Origin: Thamnidium elegans
Lineage: Eukaryota; Mucoromycota; Mucoromycetes; Mucorales; Mucoraceae
DNA length: 64,000 bases
NCBI GenBank assembly: GCA_025201345.1
Contig: JAIXMG010000023.1
Coordinates: forward strand, 434,001 to 498,000
Reading direction: 5' to 3'
The translations under genes and the position numbers were made by a program. Below are positions 1-10,332 of this stretch, piece by piece (the first letter of the stretch is position 1; each line of letters starts with the position of its first letter). Under the pieces are notes generated by a model. It was not told the origin of the DNA. It was given only the letters and a program-made list of their open reading frames with translations, and did no database searches.

Positions 1-734
1 ACCTTATACATCCCGAAAAGTCCATAGATTCCACAGACGATGATTGTAAACAGTTGTTTGTTGGAAATGTATAGTATATACTTTAGTAAAAAAGATCCCT
101 TTTTTCTAATATATATGCATACATATATATATTACATAGGTACCATTTCATTGTCAGTGGAGAGATTTAAAAGACCTGTTTAAAAAAACGGGTCCCGTCG
201 TACGTGCAGATATAGCAATGCATTACGATGGCCAAAGTCGTGGTTTCGGTACCGTACTATTCAATACGCATCAAGATGCAAAAGATGCAATTGGTAAAAA
301 AAAAAAAAAAAAAAAAAAAAACTTTTCGAGATAAATAATATAATTGAAACATTTTTTGAACAATAGGATTATATAATGGATATCGATTTCATAATAGAAT
401 CTTAAAGGTTCATTTTGATAAATTTGAAGCAGGCCGTCAAAAATGTACAGAGGATGAAAAGGGAGTGTTTGAATTAAGGGAGATCAACGATCCAGCTTCA
501 GTCGAATTATTGAGACAGACGTACGCTACACCTACTTACCCTACAACATATTCAAATTACTATAATACATTGTATGCTTATAATGCACAACAGTGGGTCC
601 CACCTCCGCCCCCTCCTTTACCACTTTACTTACAAGAAAGTGAAATGTTATCTCTATCTGCCTCTTTAGATAATATAAATTTAAACCAAGGTTCAGCTGG
701 TCTGAGAGATAATGTCTATTCATGGTACATATAA
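1..734 (+). CDS. RRM RNA-binding protein, 3' part (5' end outside window)
   Basis: C-terminal part of a protein with an RNA recognition motif. Three exons are visible: 1-68, 140-293 and 367-734. Spliced in frame they give QLFVGN then VPFHCQWRDLKDLFKKTG (RNP2 region), SRGFGTVLF (RNP1) and NGYRFHNRILKVHFDKF, the usual end of an RRM. After the RRM come about 100 residues of Tyr/Pro-rich low-complexity sequence with a run of six prolines. The arrangement resembles Gbp2/Hrb1-type or hnRNP-like shuttling proteins that bind poly(A) RNA; that assignment is inference. The frame is open at base 1, so further RRMs may lie upstream. The second intron carries a 24-base A run just after its donor. Confidence 0.85.
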
Positions 735-1153
735 TAATAATAATAAACTGACATCTTAACATACAAATTTTTTTTTACGAGTAAAAAGACTTATAATGTA
801 CTTATATATTATACTTTTAAACCAGTTCACAGCCTTCAAGTTCATATTTGTAGAGGTTATTATTGTAAGTTAACAATAGATTTTAAAAGTTAATAAAGTA
901 TTCCAAGTGCAAGTTTTATACACACAGGAAAATCGTCATATCTGACATATTTTATTACACACTGATTGAAATCAGAAACATTCTTTTTAAATATGCGTAT
1001 TATATTTTAGAGATGAAGGCTAACAGTGTTAGCATAGTCGCATACTTTTTGATATGATCATATTACCAACCTTTAACTTTCACAACATTTATATTAAAGA
1101 AACTACTCAAATAAGCACTAAAAAAAAAGTATATTTATGGCACTTATTAGATG
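735..1153. other. intergenic, no gene seen
   Basis: A+T-rich spacer between the RRM gene and a dispersed repeat arm. I see no credible coding sequence or RNA gene in it. Confidence 0.5.
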
Positions 1154-1738
1154 AAAAAATTACTTTGTAATTTTACCTCTAAACGTATCACGATATTTTT
1201 AAGAAAAAAAACAAAAAAGATATTGGAGTAGCTGGGCGTCGATCCCAGTGCCTCTCACATGCTAAGCGAGCGCTCTACCATTTGAGCTACAACCCCTTTT
1301 GTTACACGAAAATAGCCTAATTTTAGCACCCATATCTTAAACAAAAAAATCCTGGAAATTATTTTTCTAACTCTCGCAATAATAATGCTACAGAGATATC
1401 CAATTAACCATTTAAAAGCGACAAATTTAGACGTTTTTACGGTACTAAGAATGTATTTTTATTCTTGCTATACCTCGAGAAATCAAGCTTCAAAGTTTTA
1501 GACTACAAACACTACAATGACTACATGGACCACAAATAGCTATATTCACTACAAAAACTCCTTTTTTTTAATAGCTGTAATGTATAGAGCAACATCTTTT
1601 GAACATTTTTTATTAAAAGAGTAGGGTTCTATGGTGTTGTCCTGATTTCATATACGTTTTTTAAAAAGGTCGGTACGAAAAATCAAAAAATTTATGTAAA
1701 TTTTTAGATAAAACTCAGGCAGACGGTAGTAGTGATTC
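1154..1738 (-). repeat. solo copy of the tRNA-Ala repeat arm
   Basis: About 585 bases align with 10267-10865 and, inverted, with 10955-11555 and the right arm at 48202-48660. The flanks of the tRNA, the ACTACAA-type short repeats and the inner end (ggtcggtacgaaaa) are all shared. This copy has many substitutions relative to the palindrome arms and lacks the outer 430 bases and any inverted partner, so it is older or truncated. The tRNA inside is unchanged. Confidence 0.85.
1225..1296 (-). tRNA. tRNA-Ala (AGC), repeat-embedded copy 1
   Basis: Reads GGGGTTGTAGCTC at its 5' end, with D arm GCTC/GAGC, anticodon loop TTAGCAT (anticodon AGC), T stem CTGGG/CCCAG and 3' CTACTCC; 72 bases. The acceptor stem has G3:U70, the alanine identity pair. 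Odd points: a U6:U67 mismatch, and A instead of T at position 54 (T loop ATCGACG). No CCA is encoded, as expected for a nuclear gene. A T run follows on the transcribed strand, suitable as Pol III terminator. Confidence 0.88.
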
Positions 1739-2372
1739 TCAGACATCAGTTACTCACGCTGTAGTAAACAAAATCACATTATTCAAGATAAGATCCGAAA
1801 TTCAAGAGCTTAAGATTTTTAATGAAACCATGAATTAAAAGTAATATCATATAAAAAAATGAATTAGAGTATGTAGTACATAAAAGTGACAATTGCTGAG
1901 CAGAAAAGACGTTCGTTTCTCGAAAAAAAAAAATATGATACTTAGCAAATAGGTACAAAAAGTTTAAAATCTCGGCAAACAATCAATCTCTTATAGGAAA
2001 CGGAAAGAGATCATTTAAGGATTTACCAAAGTATGTGAAAATAGTATCTAGTATTTTTTTTTTACTAGTATTTACGGCTACTTTGGTTCTTCAAAATTGA
2101 AGCCTCTACATTATCTTTTAGTATGGTCAATGAATGAAAGAACTTTGCCAGGTTTAATGTATTACAGAAAATAAGGTATTTTAAGTGCACGCACACAGAA
2201 AACTATTTATTCTAATGAGGCTTGTAAATTAGGTTTATTTTTTAGCGTTTATAAACAAATATAGTCATGTTAGTCTAACGTACTCAAGCATATGCCTTGG
2301 GGTTTTCTCACTATAAAAAGGACAATGCGGAAAGAAAGTAAAAAAAGGGCGCGGATAAATTGTTTTTATTTA
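1739..2372. other. intergenic
   Basis: No convincing gene. A TATAAAAAG motif on the plus strand at about 2312 could be a promoter element for the coiled-coil gene at 2688, but it is about 375 bases from that start codon and unproven. Confidence 0.4.
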
Positions 2373-2522
2373 TTATTTGGTACTACTATGAAACGCAGGT
2401 AACTTTTCAGCAATATCATGTAATCTTTCTTTACCTACTTGCAAAGCGTCTAAACCCAGGTTCAGATTACTTGGTAATACAGCAGCAAGAGCTAACAAGA
2501 AGAAGAGATTATATTGTTTCAT
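2373..2522 (-). CDS. small secreted peptide candidate (49 aa)
   Basis: An intact reading frame begins MKQYNLFFLLALAAVLPS, a textbook signal peptide: a positive N-terminus, a hydrophobic Leu/Ala core and a small residue at the cleavage site. About 31 residues follow, beginning NLNLGLDALQVGKERL, which look amphipathic helical and hold no cysteine. The stop is followed by further TAA codons and AATAAA-like sequence. It lies divergent from the coiled-coil gene at 2688, 165 bases away. I recognise no family. The frame could be the first exon of a longer gene, since a donor-like GTAGGTAAAG lies inside, or chance. The signal-peptide quality is the main reason to keep it. Confidence 0.5.
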   Translation of the reverse strand: MKQYNLFFLLALAAVLPSNLNLGLDALQVGKERLHDIAEKLPAFHSSTK

Positions 2523-2687
2523 ATTTTTTTTTTTTTATAAAATAAAAGGTGATTATACATTTATGACTAATACGACCAATATTTATACTTTTTTTTCTTT
2601 TTTAGACATAAAAAGGAGCTAAACTGATATGAATCATTTTCCCTTTTTTTTTTTTTATCTTTTTTTTTTTTTCACACACAGTGCGCA

Positions 2688-3988
2688 ATGAATGAAGCAG
2701 AAAATATACAAGAACGGTATATACAACTTGTAAGGGACATAACCAAGTTACAGTGGGTGAGAGAGTCTATAGCTTCTCATTCCAAAAACTATGAAGGTTT
2801 AAAAAAAAAGATCGAGAAACAACTTCACCTTAAAGAGTTTTCTGAAAAAGAACTGTAAAAGCATATATACACGTATATTTATATATATAAGTCATAAAAA
2901 TAACCTTTTAATAATAGTAACAAATACCGTATGGAAAAAGATTTTCCTAATAAATCAAATAAAAATGGCACAAGAACTCTTAGACAAGTAACAGAATCAG
3001 TAAGATTTTATGAAATTGCTGTAAGAAAGTTACAAGTACAAGTAACCGAAGCAAGGATAATGGTAAAAAAGGATTTTATTTTTTATAAAAAATGCATACT
3101 GACTCGTAAAAAAAAAAAAAAAAAAAAAAGATGGAGGAGCTAAATGAAGAAAAGGATAAGCTTGACGAATTGTGTAAACAGCTGCATTTACTATATGATC
3201 AAGTGGTAGTACCGGGTACAGAAGATATATTTGAACAACACTTGAGAAATGATGTAGAACAGTTAAATATAGAAATACCAGATATTGAAAGCAAGATTAA
3301 ACTATATAAACAAGCACAAACAAAATTATACAAAGCAAGAGAATTAATTGATATAGCAATGAAAACACTACCTGGATCAACATCATTTATGGATAAACAA
3401 GCGCTTTCTAACGTAAACTCTCATGCAGCTATATCTGGTTACTCCTTTAAGAATGCATGGGATCCGATATCAAAAGCAAATGAATTATCACAACGTGGTT
3501 ATAAATTAGTAAAAGTAGCATCTGAACTATGTCCCGATGATGTACCTAATATACCAAATACAACAAATTTCGCTAATGATGATGTATTACGTTTATTAAC
3601 AAATTACCGTGGTTATCGATTAAAGATCGAATCAGTCTTAAGAAAGCAATTAAATCCAAGATTAAATAGCTTTGAGAATCAATTGGTAATGTCAAAATAT
3701 CATTTTGAGCAAAGAACAGTTGAATGGGTTGATCGTCAAGTTACCTTTTTAGAGTCTTATCTAAGAGCAAATGGCTTTTTAGAAAATCAAAATTTAGACA
3801 GAGAGATTTCAATGTTAAGGATGGGTTCAAGAGCTGCTGTTACTGCCGTAGCTGAAGCAAGTGATAGAGTTACCGTAGATGATGCTTTAAATATATCCAC
3901 CGAGGACAATGGTGCTTTGCCTGAATATGAGTATAATGGTTCGTTATTACATAATAACGATCTTCCTCCACCTGCTTATTCAAGATAA
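2688..3988 (+). CDS. coiled-coil protein with C-terminal PPxY-type motif, function unknown
   Basis: Three exons (2688-2854, 2918-3062, 3131-3988) splice in phase into about 388 residues. The first half is rich in Lys/Glu/Gln heptads (residues about 1-190; e.g. RFYEIAVRKLQVQVTEARIM, EELNEEKDKLDELCKQLHLL) and predicts long coiled coils. The middle is helical too, and the C-terminus ends in an acidic linker with LPPPAYSR, a PPxY ligand for WW domains such as those of Rsp5/NEDD4 ubiquitin ligases. There is no signal peptide or membrane segment. I do not recognise the family; a cytosolic scaffold or adaptor is an inference. Intron 2 ends in an A run directly before AG, with no pyrimidine tract. 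Confidence 0.85.
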
Positions 3989-4082
3989 AATAAAAAATCG
4001 GGTCTTTTATAAATAAATATTTTTTTTTTTATTTGTAAAAAAAATACTCTTTTTCCCTTTTTTTTTTTAGTCTAAAAAAAAA

Positions 4083-5423
4083 ATGATTAGTGCAAGATAT
4101 GGTAGAGTAGGCTTGTTAGTCTTACTACCAATATGTTTACTATTAATGGTATACTATAGTACACATAATAACAACAACAACTATTCTCCATACGAATATG
4201 ATTATAAGCATCAAAAAGAGAATATCATTAAACGTGAAAACGCTGCCTTTGTCGTATTAGCCAGAAACGGAAACTTGAATGGTCTTCGTGAGTCAATGCA
4301 AATGATGGAAGACAGGTTTAACAACAAGTTTCATTACCCTTGGGTATTTTTAAATGACGAACCTTTTGATGACAAGTTTAAAGAATGGACAACAGGAATG
4401 TCTTCAGGAAAAACTTATTATGGTGAATTAACAAAGGAAATGTGGGGTTACCCTGATTGGATTGATCAAGAAAAGGCAAAACAATCCAGAGAGGAAATGG
4501 CTCGAGCTGGTGTTATTTATGGTGATCTGGAATCTTATAGACACATGTGCAGGTACCTTTTTTTTTTAACCTAAATTCTGTGCATTTAATAACTCTATAT
4601 TATTATTTTTTGTTAGATTCCAAAGTGGTTTCTTTTTCAGACACCCTTTAATGGCTCAATTTGACTACTACTGGTAAACTTATACAGTATACATATATAA
4701 CTATATTTCGTATCTTAAAGCATCTTTTTTGTAGGAGAGTGGAGCCTGATGTCAAATTCAGCTGTGACGTTGACTATGACCCATTTAAGGTAATGAGAGA
4801 GAAGGACTTAAAATACGGTTTTGCCATTTCTTTAAAAGAATACGAGAGCACAATCCCTACATTATGGAAAACCACCAAAGAGTTTATTGCCAAATACCCT
4901 CAACATATTGTCCCAACAAACAGTTCAGAAAGTTTAATGAATTGGATTACCAATGATGGTGGTGAAACCTATAACTTGTGTCACTTTTGGAGTAACTTTG
5001 AACTTGGCAATTTAGCATTTCTTCGATCAAAAAAGTACCTTGATTTTTTCAACCATTTGGATCAAGCAGGTGGTTTCTTTTATGAAAGATGGGGTGATGC
5101 ACCTGTTCATAGTATTGCTGCTGCACTCATGTTGAAAAAGTCTGAAGTACATTACTTTTATGATATAGGTTATTATCATAATCCTTTTCAAAACTGTCCA
5201 AGTGAACCAGGCTGGTTACCTGCTGAAAAGTGTAGTTGTGATCCCTCGGATAACATAAGTAAGTAAACACACATGTTCCTTTTTTTATTATGTAACAACA
5301 AAAAATTCATGCAATTTTTTTTTTTTTTTTTGTGTAGATGATAATGATTGGAGCTGTACACCTCAATTTCTTAATCTTGTTGGTAAACAAAAGAAAGATT
5401 TTCTTATTACACAAAGATATTAG
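4083..5423 (+). CDS. alpha-1,2-mannosyltransferase, GT15 (KRE2/MNT1) family
   Basis: Type II Golgi enzyme that transfers mannose from GDP-mannose to protein-linked O- or N-glycans. The N-terminus has a short basic tail and a membrane anchor ([17 protein letters not shown], residues about 8-26). The GT15 core follows: [36 protein letters not shown], the donor/metal site region [20 protein letters not shown], then [19 protein letters not shown] and the C-terminal [19 protein letters not shown]. Exons are 4083-4552, 4617-4673, 4735-about 5257 and a last exon after the T run ending at TAG 5421-5423 (ITQRY stop). Length, about 390 residues, fits the family. Its stop codon overlaps the stop codon of the convergent Sec14-like gene. 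Confidence 0.93.
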
Positions 5424-5512
5424 CTTAAATAAACCTTGGGTAAATTATCTCGATCAATATAAGTCAACAATGTTGAATCCAATTCATCACTATTATATAT
5501 ATATAAAAGATG

Positions 5513-5554
<42 letters not shown>

Positions 5555-6511
5555 GTGTAAATATACATATAAAATTTACTTACGTTGAACAAATAACAAA
5601 CTTTTTCATCGTAGCTTCGGGGAGTAACGGACGAATAATCTTAAATATCATACTATATTATTGTTAATACCATATACGAACTTTTTTTTTTTTTTTTGCT
5701 TTGTGTACCTTCCCCACTTGGGTATATTAACAAATAGCTTATTAGACTACATATCATATGTTCATATTAGTAATTATTATAAAATCTATCTAGATAGTAT
5801 ATATTACCAAGAATTCTGGGTAATTGTCCTGCATCAGTTTAATCAATATACTCGTTGCCTCCTTCGCATTGGTAGTACGGCCAAAAATTGAAACGCCTAG
5901 GTAATCATGCACTTGTACCATGGAATCTATGGTTACGAAATCCACATGTTGTACACCCTTTTCCATTAACTGAACTCTCCACCGAATAAACCTATTTTAT
6001 TTCGTTTTAATTATGCCATTATCTAATCACTTTCTAAGTTGTACTCACCTATTGACATCAGCAAATACTACATGTTGATCTAATTTACCATAAAAGTTAT
6101 AGGTTACAGGTCTACCTTCCTTATCTGTCTTGTAAAGAAACCCTACAGTGTCATTAAACACTGTCGTATCAAACTCCTCTTCAAGAACAGTATCTGCAGA
6201 AAATTCTTTTCTCCATTTCAACATGGCAATCAACATTGCTTTAGCAATGGGAATATTTAATTCTCTACTTTGACTTGTAAATATATAACTTATCACTATA
6301 TGTATTATTATTACCTTGCACGCAAGAATTTAACCAAAATTACGTCAATACGCTCATCATTAGATTCTTTATCCAATGGAACACCCCATAAAGTATAAAC
6401 ATCACTGTTACCAAACGCTTCAGTTAATATTTGAGATAAATCATCCTTTAACTGCTTTACTGCTACTGCTTCAGTTACTGTAAATTGAGAAACAAACTTA
6501 TTTTGAGACAT
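5420..6511 (-). CDS. Sec14-like CRAL-TRIO lipid transfer protein (Sfh5-like)
   Basis: Phosphatidylinositol-transfer type protein. Six exons splice in phase: MSQNKFVSQF... to VKFLRAR; ELNIPIAKAMLIAMLKWRKEF to VVFADVNR; FIRWRVQLMEKGVQHVDF to NYPEFL; SNKLFVNIPKWG; SMIFKIIRPLLPEATMKKF; and TDELDSTLLTYIDRDNLP ending AS TAA on the minus strand at 5422-5420. The first two exons are the CRAL-TRIO N domain; VDFVTIDSM, KLFVNIPKWG and RPLLPEATMKKF mark the lipid-binding CRAL-TRIO fold. About 280 residues, close to yeast Sfh5, which acts at the ER and plasma membrane. The TWG/DVYTLWGV region also fits Sfh5. The gene is head to head with the RNR2 gene (182 bases between starts) and tail to tail, with a 4-base overlap, with the GT15 gene. 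The intron at about 5521-5550 is mostly a T run on the plus strand. Confidence 0.88.
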
Positions 6512-6693
6512 AAAAAAATAAAAAAGAAAAAACGAGTTTTTTTTTTTTTTTATCAGATTGTATTTAAAATTATGCGCTGCTAAAAAATAGTGTAACATGA
6601 CTGAAACCTGCCAAAAAAAAAAAAAAAAAAAAAAATGTATAAAATAAAAAATTCAAATTTGTATAGCACTTCCCCTCTCTTTTCATTATAACT

Positions 6694-7823
6694 ATGACTG
6701 TGTTTGATGCAAAATCAGATTTAGCTGCGCAAAGCTTACGAAAGACGATTCTTAAGCGTTTAACAGAGATGAAAGTAGACGTAGAACCTGGAGAAGAAAT
6801 CATTTTAAAAGAAAACCGTCGTCGTTTTTGTCTATTTCCAATAAAATATCACGAGGTATAAAAAGTAAAACTTATTCGTACGATAAAAATTACAACTTTT
6901 CTTTTTTTTTTTATCAGATCTGGGAGTTTTATAAGAAGGCAGAAGCTTCTTTTTGGACAACAGAAGAAGTAGATTTATCCAAGGACGTACAAGACTGGCA
7001 ATACAAGTTAAACGATGATGAACGACACTTTATCGGTCGAATCTTAGCCTTCTTTGCCACTTCAGACGGTATAGTCAACGAAAACCTAGTCGCCAATTTC
7101 TGTAACGAAGTAAAGATTGCCGAAGCCAAGTGTTTCTACGGTTTCCAAATCATGATTGAAAACATTCATTCAGAAATGTATTCACTTTTAATCGATACAT
7201 ATATCAGAGACACACACGAAAAAGAATACTTATTTAACGCTATAGAAACCATTCCTGAAATAAAGAGAAAAGCAGATTGGGCATTTAAATGGATTAACGA
7301 TACCGATCAACCATTTGCCGTTCGTATCTGTGCATTTGCTATTATCGAAGGTGTATTTTTCTCTGGTTCATTTGCTTCCATCTTTTGGCTCAAGAAACGT
7401 GGTTTAATGCCCGGTCTTACACTTTCAAACGAATTTATTACGCGTGATGAAGGTCTTCATGCTGACTTTGGCTGTCTTTTATTTCACCACATGATAAACC
7501 AACCTTCACATGAAACCGTGCTAAATATCTTGACTGAGGCTGTCGAAATCGAACAATCGTTTTTTAAAGAAGCGCTACCGACGAGATTAATAGGTATGAA
7601 CGAAGAATTGATGTGTCAGTACGTGGAGTTTGTTGCTGATCGTCTCATGATCTCGTTGGGTTTTCCTAAACACTACAACGTTTCTAACCCATTTGACTTT
7701 ATGGACTTGATCTCTTTACAAGGAAAAACAAACTTTTTCGAAAAACGTGTGTCTGATTACCAACGATCTGGTGTCATGAATTCAAAAGAAGATCGTAGTT
7801 TTACTCTTGATGCTGATTTTTAA
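6694..7823 (+). CDS. RNR2: ribonucleoside-diphosphate reductase small subunit (R2)
   Basis: Supplies the diferric-tyrosyl radical for reduction of ribonucleotides to deoxyribonucleotides; partner is the large R1 subunit. Two exons (6694-6855, 6918-7823), about 355 residues. Visible class I R2 hallmarks: [31 protein letters not shown] (first metal ligand), [13 protein letters not shown], the E-x2-H and radical tyrosine in [33 protein letters not shown], and [13 protein letters not shown] (second E-x2-H). The C-terminus SFTLDADF is the R1-binding tail. The N-terminal extension before the core is shorter than in yeast Rnr2 but the core is complete. It is the active-type subunit, not the Rnr4-type pseudo-subunit, because the ligands are intact. 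Confidence 0.96.
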
Positions 7824-7852
7824 AAATAAACTAGTGTAAAAAGTCGTTGTAA

Positions 7853-7928
7853 ATTGATAGCCTTGTCGCAAATCGATATCCTTGTTGTATATCGATAGCC
7901 TTACTTCAGATCGATAGCCTACCACAAA
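7853..7928. repeat. four-unit 19-bp tandem repeat
   Basis: Four consecutive 19-base units, each beginning atYgataKcct and differing mainly in the second half, lie just after the RNR2 stop codon. They fall in its probable 3' UTR. Function unknown. Confidence 0.75.
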
Positions 7929-7980
7929 CCGGTGACTTAAAAATCGTTATCTCTCTTTGCATTGTTGTACAATATATGCA

Positions 7981-7996
7981 TGACGTCGCGTCTTTT
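7981..7996. promoter_or_regulatory. CRE-like TGACGTCG motif upstream of nitronate monooxygenase
   Basis: catgacgtcgcgtc contains the TGACGT core bound by bZIP factors of the ATF/CREB class. It lies about 105 bases before the start codon at 8090. A single motif match is weak evidence. Confidence 0.25.
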
Positions 7997-8019
7997 AGTA
8001 AAAGGCGTGAGATATGAAG

Positions 8020-8056
<37 letters not shown>

Positions 8057-8089
8057 CTTTATTCAGTACTAAAAAAAAAAAGTTACTAA

Positions 8090-9247
8090 ATGGCTGCAAC
8101 ACATGTTACAAACTGGGCATCTACGTCCATTACAAGAGCTTTAAACCTTCAATACCCTATTATCCAAGCACCCTGTGCAGGCCACACGGGGGCCGACCTT
8201 ATTGCCGCAGTAAGTAATGCCGGCGGTCTTGGTTCATTAGGAGGCGCCATGATTCCTGCTCCCCAATTACGTACCACCATTCAATCCATTCGTCAAAAGA
8301 CCTCCAAAAACTTTGCCGTCAATTTATTCTGCAGAACAACTCGACCTCCTACTTCAGCCGAACTGGATAAACATTATCCAGGTACAGACGATATCTTGAA
8401 CCAAATCCGAAAGGAACTCGATATCCCTATTCCTACCGAGTTTAAACTACGATCACCTTCATTTGAAGACCAAGTAAACGTTTTATTAGACGAACGTGTA
8501 CCTGTTGTATCTTTCACCTTTGGTTTATTACCAGATAGTGTTTTACAAAGGTTTTGGAATGCTGGTACTTATTTAATTGGTACTGCTACTACTGTACAAG
8601 AAGCAATTGTTTTAGCTGGTTTAGATCCTTCTGACCCGACCAGAAAGGCAGATGCGATTGTTGCTCAAGGCATAGAAGCAGGTGGGCATCGTGGTTCATT
8701 CTTAAATGGCAAAGGGCAAAATCATGAGCAAATGTCCACTGGCGATTTAGTAAAATCAATTCGGTCTGCTGGAAAAGAATTTGGTGCTGTATTTCCATTA
8801 CCTATTTTGGCTGCTGGTGGTATTAGTACTGGTGAAAATGTATATAGAGCTTTACATGACTGGAACGCAGATGGTGCTGTGATTGGTACGCTATTTATGA
8901 TGGCTACTGAATCCACTACACCAAAGGCACATAAAGAGTATATTTTAAATGCTAAAAAAGATGAACAAACAAAGATTACAACCACAATCACTGGAAGAAG
9001 TGTCCGTAGTTATCCAAACAAGTTGATGAAACGTATTGAGCAAGTGGGCACTGAGATTCCTCATTACGATATACAGTCTTCCAAGACCAAAGATATCGCT
9101 GCTTTTGCTACTGCTCAGGGTAACTCGGATTATATGATGTTACTTTCTGGTGCCAATGCTCCGGTCGCTGCTGAGTACTCTGAGCATGGTACTTTGTCTG
9201 CTGCTGAAATAGTAAACAAGATTGTGAAAGATGTTAACAAAATATAA
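8090..9247 (+). CDS. nitronate monooxygenase (2-nitropropane dioxygenase family)
   Basis: FMN-dependent TIM-barrel enzyme that oxidises alkyl nitronates (for example propionate 3-nitronate) to carbonyl compounds plus nitrite. Single exon, 385 residues, a normal length. Visible signatures: LNLQYPIIQAPCAGHTG near the start, AAVSNAGGLGSLGGAMI, VVSFTFGLLP, the catalytic-His region AQGIEAGGHRGSF, and the phosphate-binding PILAAGGISTGENVYRAL plus DGAVIGTLFMMATES. No signal or targeting peptide is obvious. Codon use is somewhat richer in G+C at the 5' end than in neighbouring genes. The start at MAATHVTNW follows an A run and is the only sensible Met. Confidence 0.95.
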   Translation: MAATHVTNWASTSITRALNLQYPIIQAPCAGHTGADLIAAVSNAGGLGSLGGAMIPAPQLRTTIQSIRQKTSKNFAVNLFCRTTRPPTSAELDKHYPGTDDILNQIRKELDIPIPTEFKLRSPSFEDQVNVLLDERVPVVSFTFGLLPDSVLQRFWNAGTYLIGTATTVQEAIVLAGLDPSDPTRKADAIVAQGIEAGGHRGSFLNGKGQNHEQMSTGDLVKSIRSAGKEFGAVFPLPILAAGGISTGENVYRALHDWNADGAVIGTLFMMATESTTPKAHKEYILNAKKDEQTKITTTITGRSVRSYPNKLMKRIEQVGTEIPHYDIQSSKTKDIAAFATAQGNSDYMMLLSGANAPVAAEYSEHGTLSAAEIVNKIVKDVNKI

Positions 9248-9382
9248 TTTTAAAAATGTGTTAATAAACTTATTACTGTATGAACGCTGTATTTTTTTGA
9301 GCGTTGTTTTTTTATCTCCCCTCCCCGTTTGGAAGTAATAATACTATGTAACAGTTTTTTAAGAGATTACTGATATAATACA

Positions 9383-9421
9383 ATGGGCGACTGTGGTGGT
9401 TGTGGTAATGAATGCAGTTAA
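9383..9421 (+). CDS. possible 12-residue metallothionein-like micro-ORF
   Basis: The frame encodes MGDCGGCGNECS followed by TAA. Short copper metallothioneins of ascomycetes and basidiomycetes begin MGDCG, and three cysteines in 12 residues (C-x2-C-x3-C) is striking in A+T-rich DNA. It is less than half the length of known fungal metallothioneins and no Cys-rich second exon is visible downstream. It may be a true minimal peptide, a broken gene, or chance. No promoter evidence. Confidence 0.3.
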   Translation: MGDCGGCGNECS

Positions 9422-9826
9422 CGTTTTACAGAGTTTTTTCCTATTAGTTTTTTTTTTTTTCTTTCAGAAACATCAAATAAAAACTTTTATCAACTCAGTT
9501 TAAGAAGTTTGTTTTTATTAATATGTTACCCAGCAGGACCGCGACTCTCGGAACGGACATCATCGTATGACTTCCAGGCCTAACTGTATAACCCCAAAAA
9601 GAGGATTATATGCGAGTAATTCCCCAAGAAAACACCCTTTCAAGTCTTCTTCCCTCACGCCTAGCATGCATAATCTACTGTGCCTAATCATTATAACTGA
9701 AGGACGAAGGTAAAATGAAGAATTTCACAAGTTCCAAAACATGTACTATCAACCGCAAGGATTACGGTAATTATGGTGCTTGCCTATTTTTTCTCTGACA
9801 TTTCAACTGCGTACTTAATTCTGGTC
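9422..9826. other. intergenic, no gene seen
   Basis: Spacer between the micro-ORF and the palindrome. Slightly higher G+C at about 9530-9680 but no intact reading frame or RNA fold that I can support. Confidence 0.4.
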
Positions 9827-9919
9827 GAAATACTGGTTTTCTTTAGAGTAATTTAACCTTTAACATAACATATATTCAATTATTTGATTTATTTTCACAT
9901 TGACACGAGAATCTACCCT

Positions 9920-9961
<42 letters not shown>

Positions 9962-10332
9962 CGGTAACGCTATACCGTATTTAATAAAGTGTTTAAAAAA
10001 TATATAAAAAGTTCAATATTCGCGTTTAGATTAATACTATTATTTTTATCCTCCTTGAATTATAATCTTTTATTTTATAATTCCCTGTAAAACTTATTTC
10101 TCTTGAGGTATTATATCCCTTATATAATACATTCTCTTCGTTGGACGACTATAAACCTGATGCTCACTTTCAATTTATTGAACCTATAAAAATAATATCT
10201 TTTATTTTCCATCTTTACAAATAACTACAACTTGATTTGTAACAGTAAAAAAAGGCCATTCTTCCTCTAAAAATTACTTTATAATTTCACCTGTAAACGT
10301 ATCACGATATTTTTAAGAAAAAAAAAGATATT

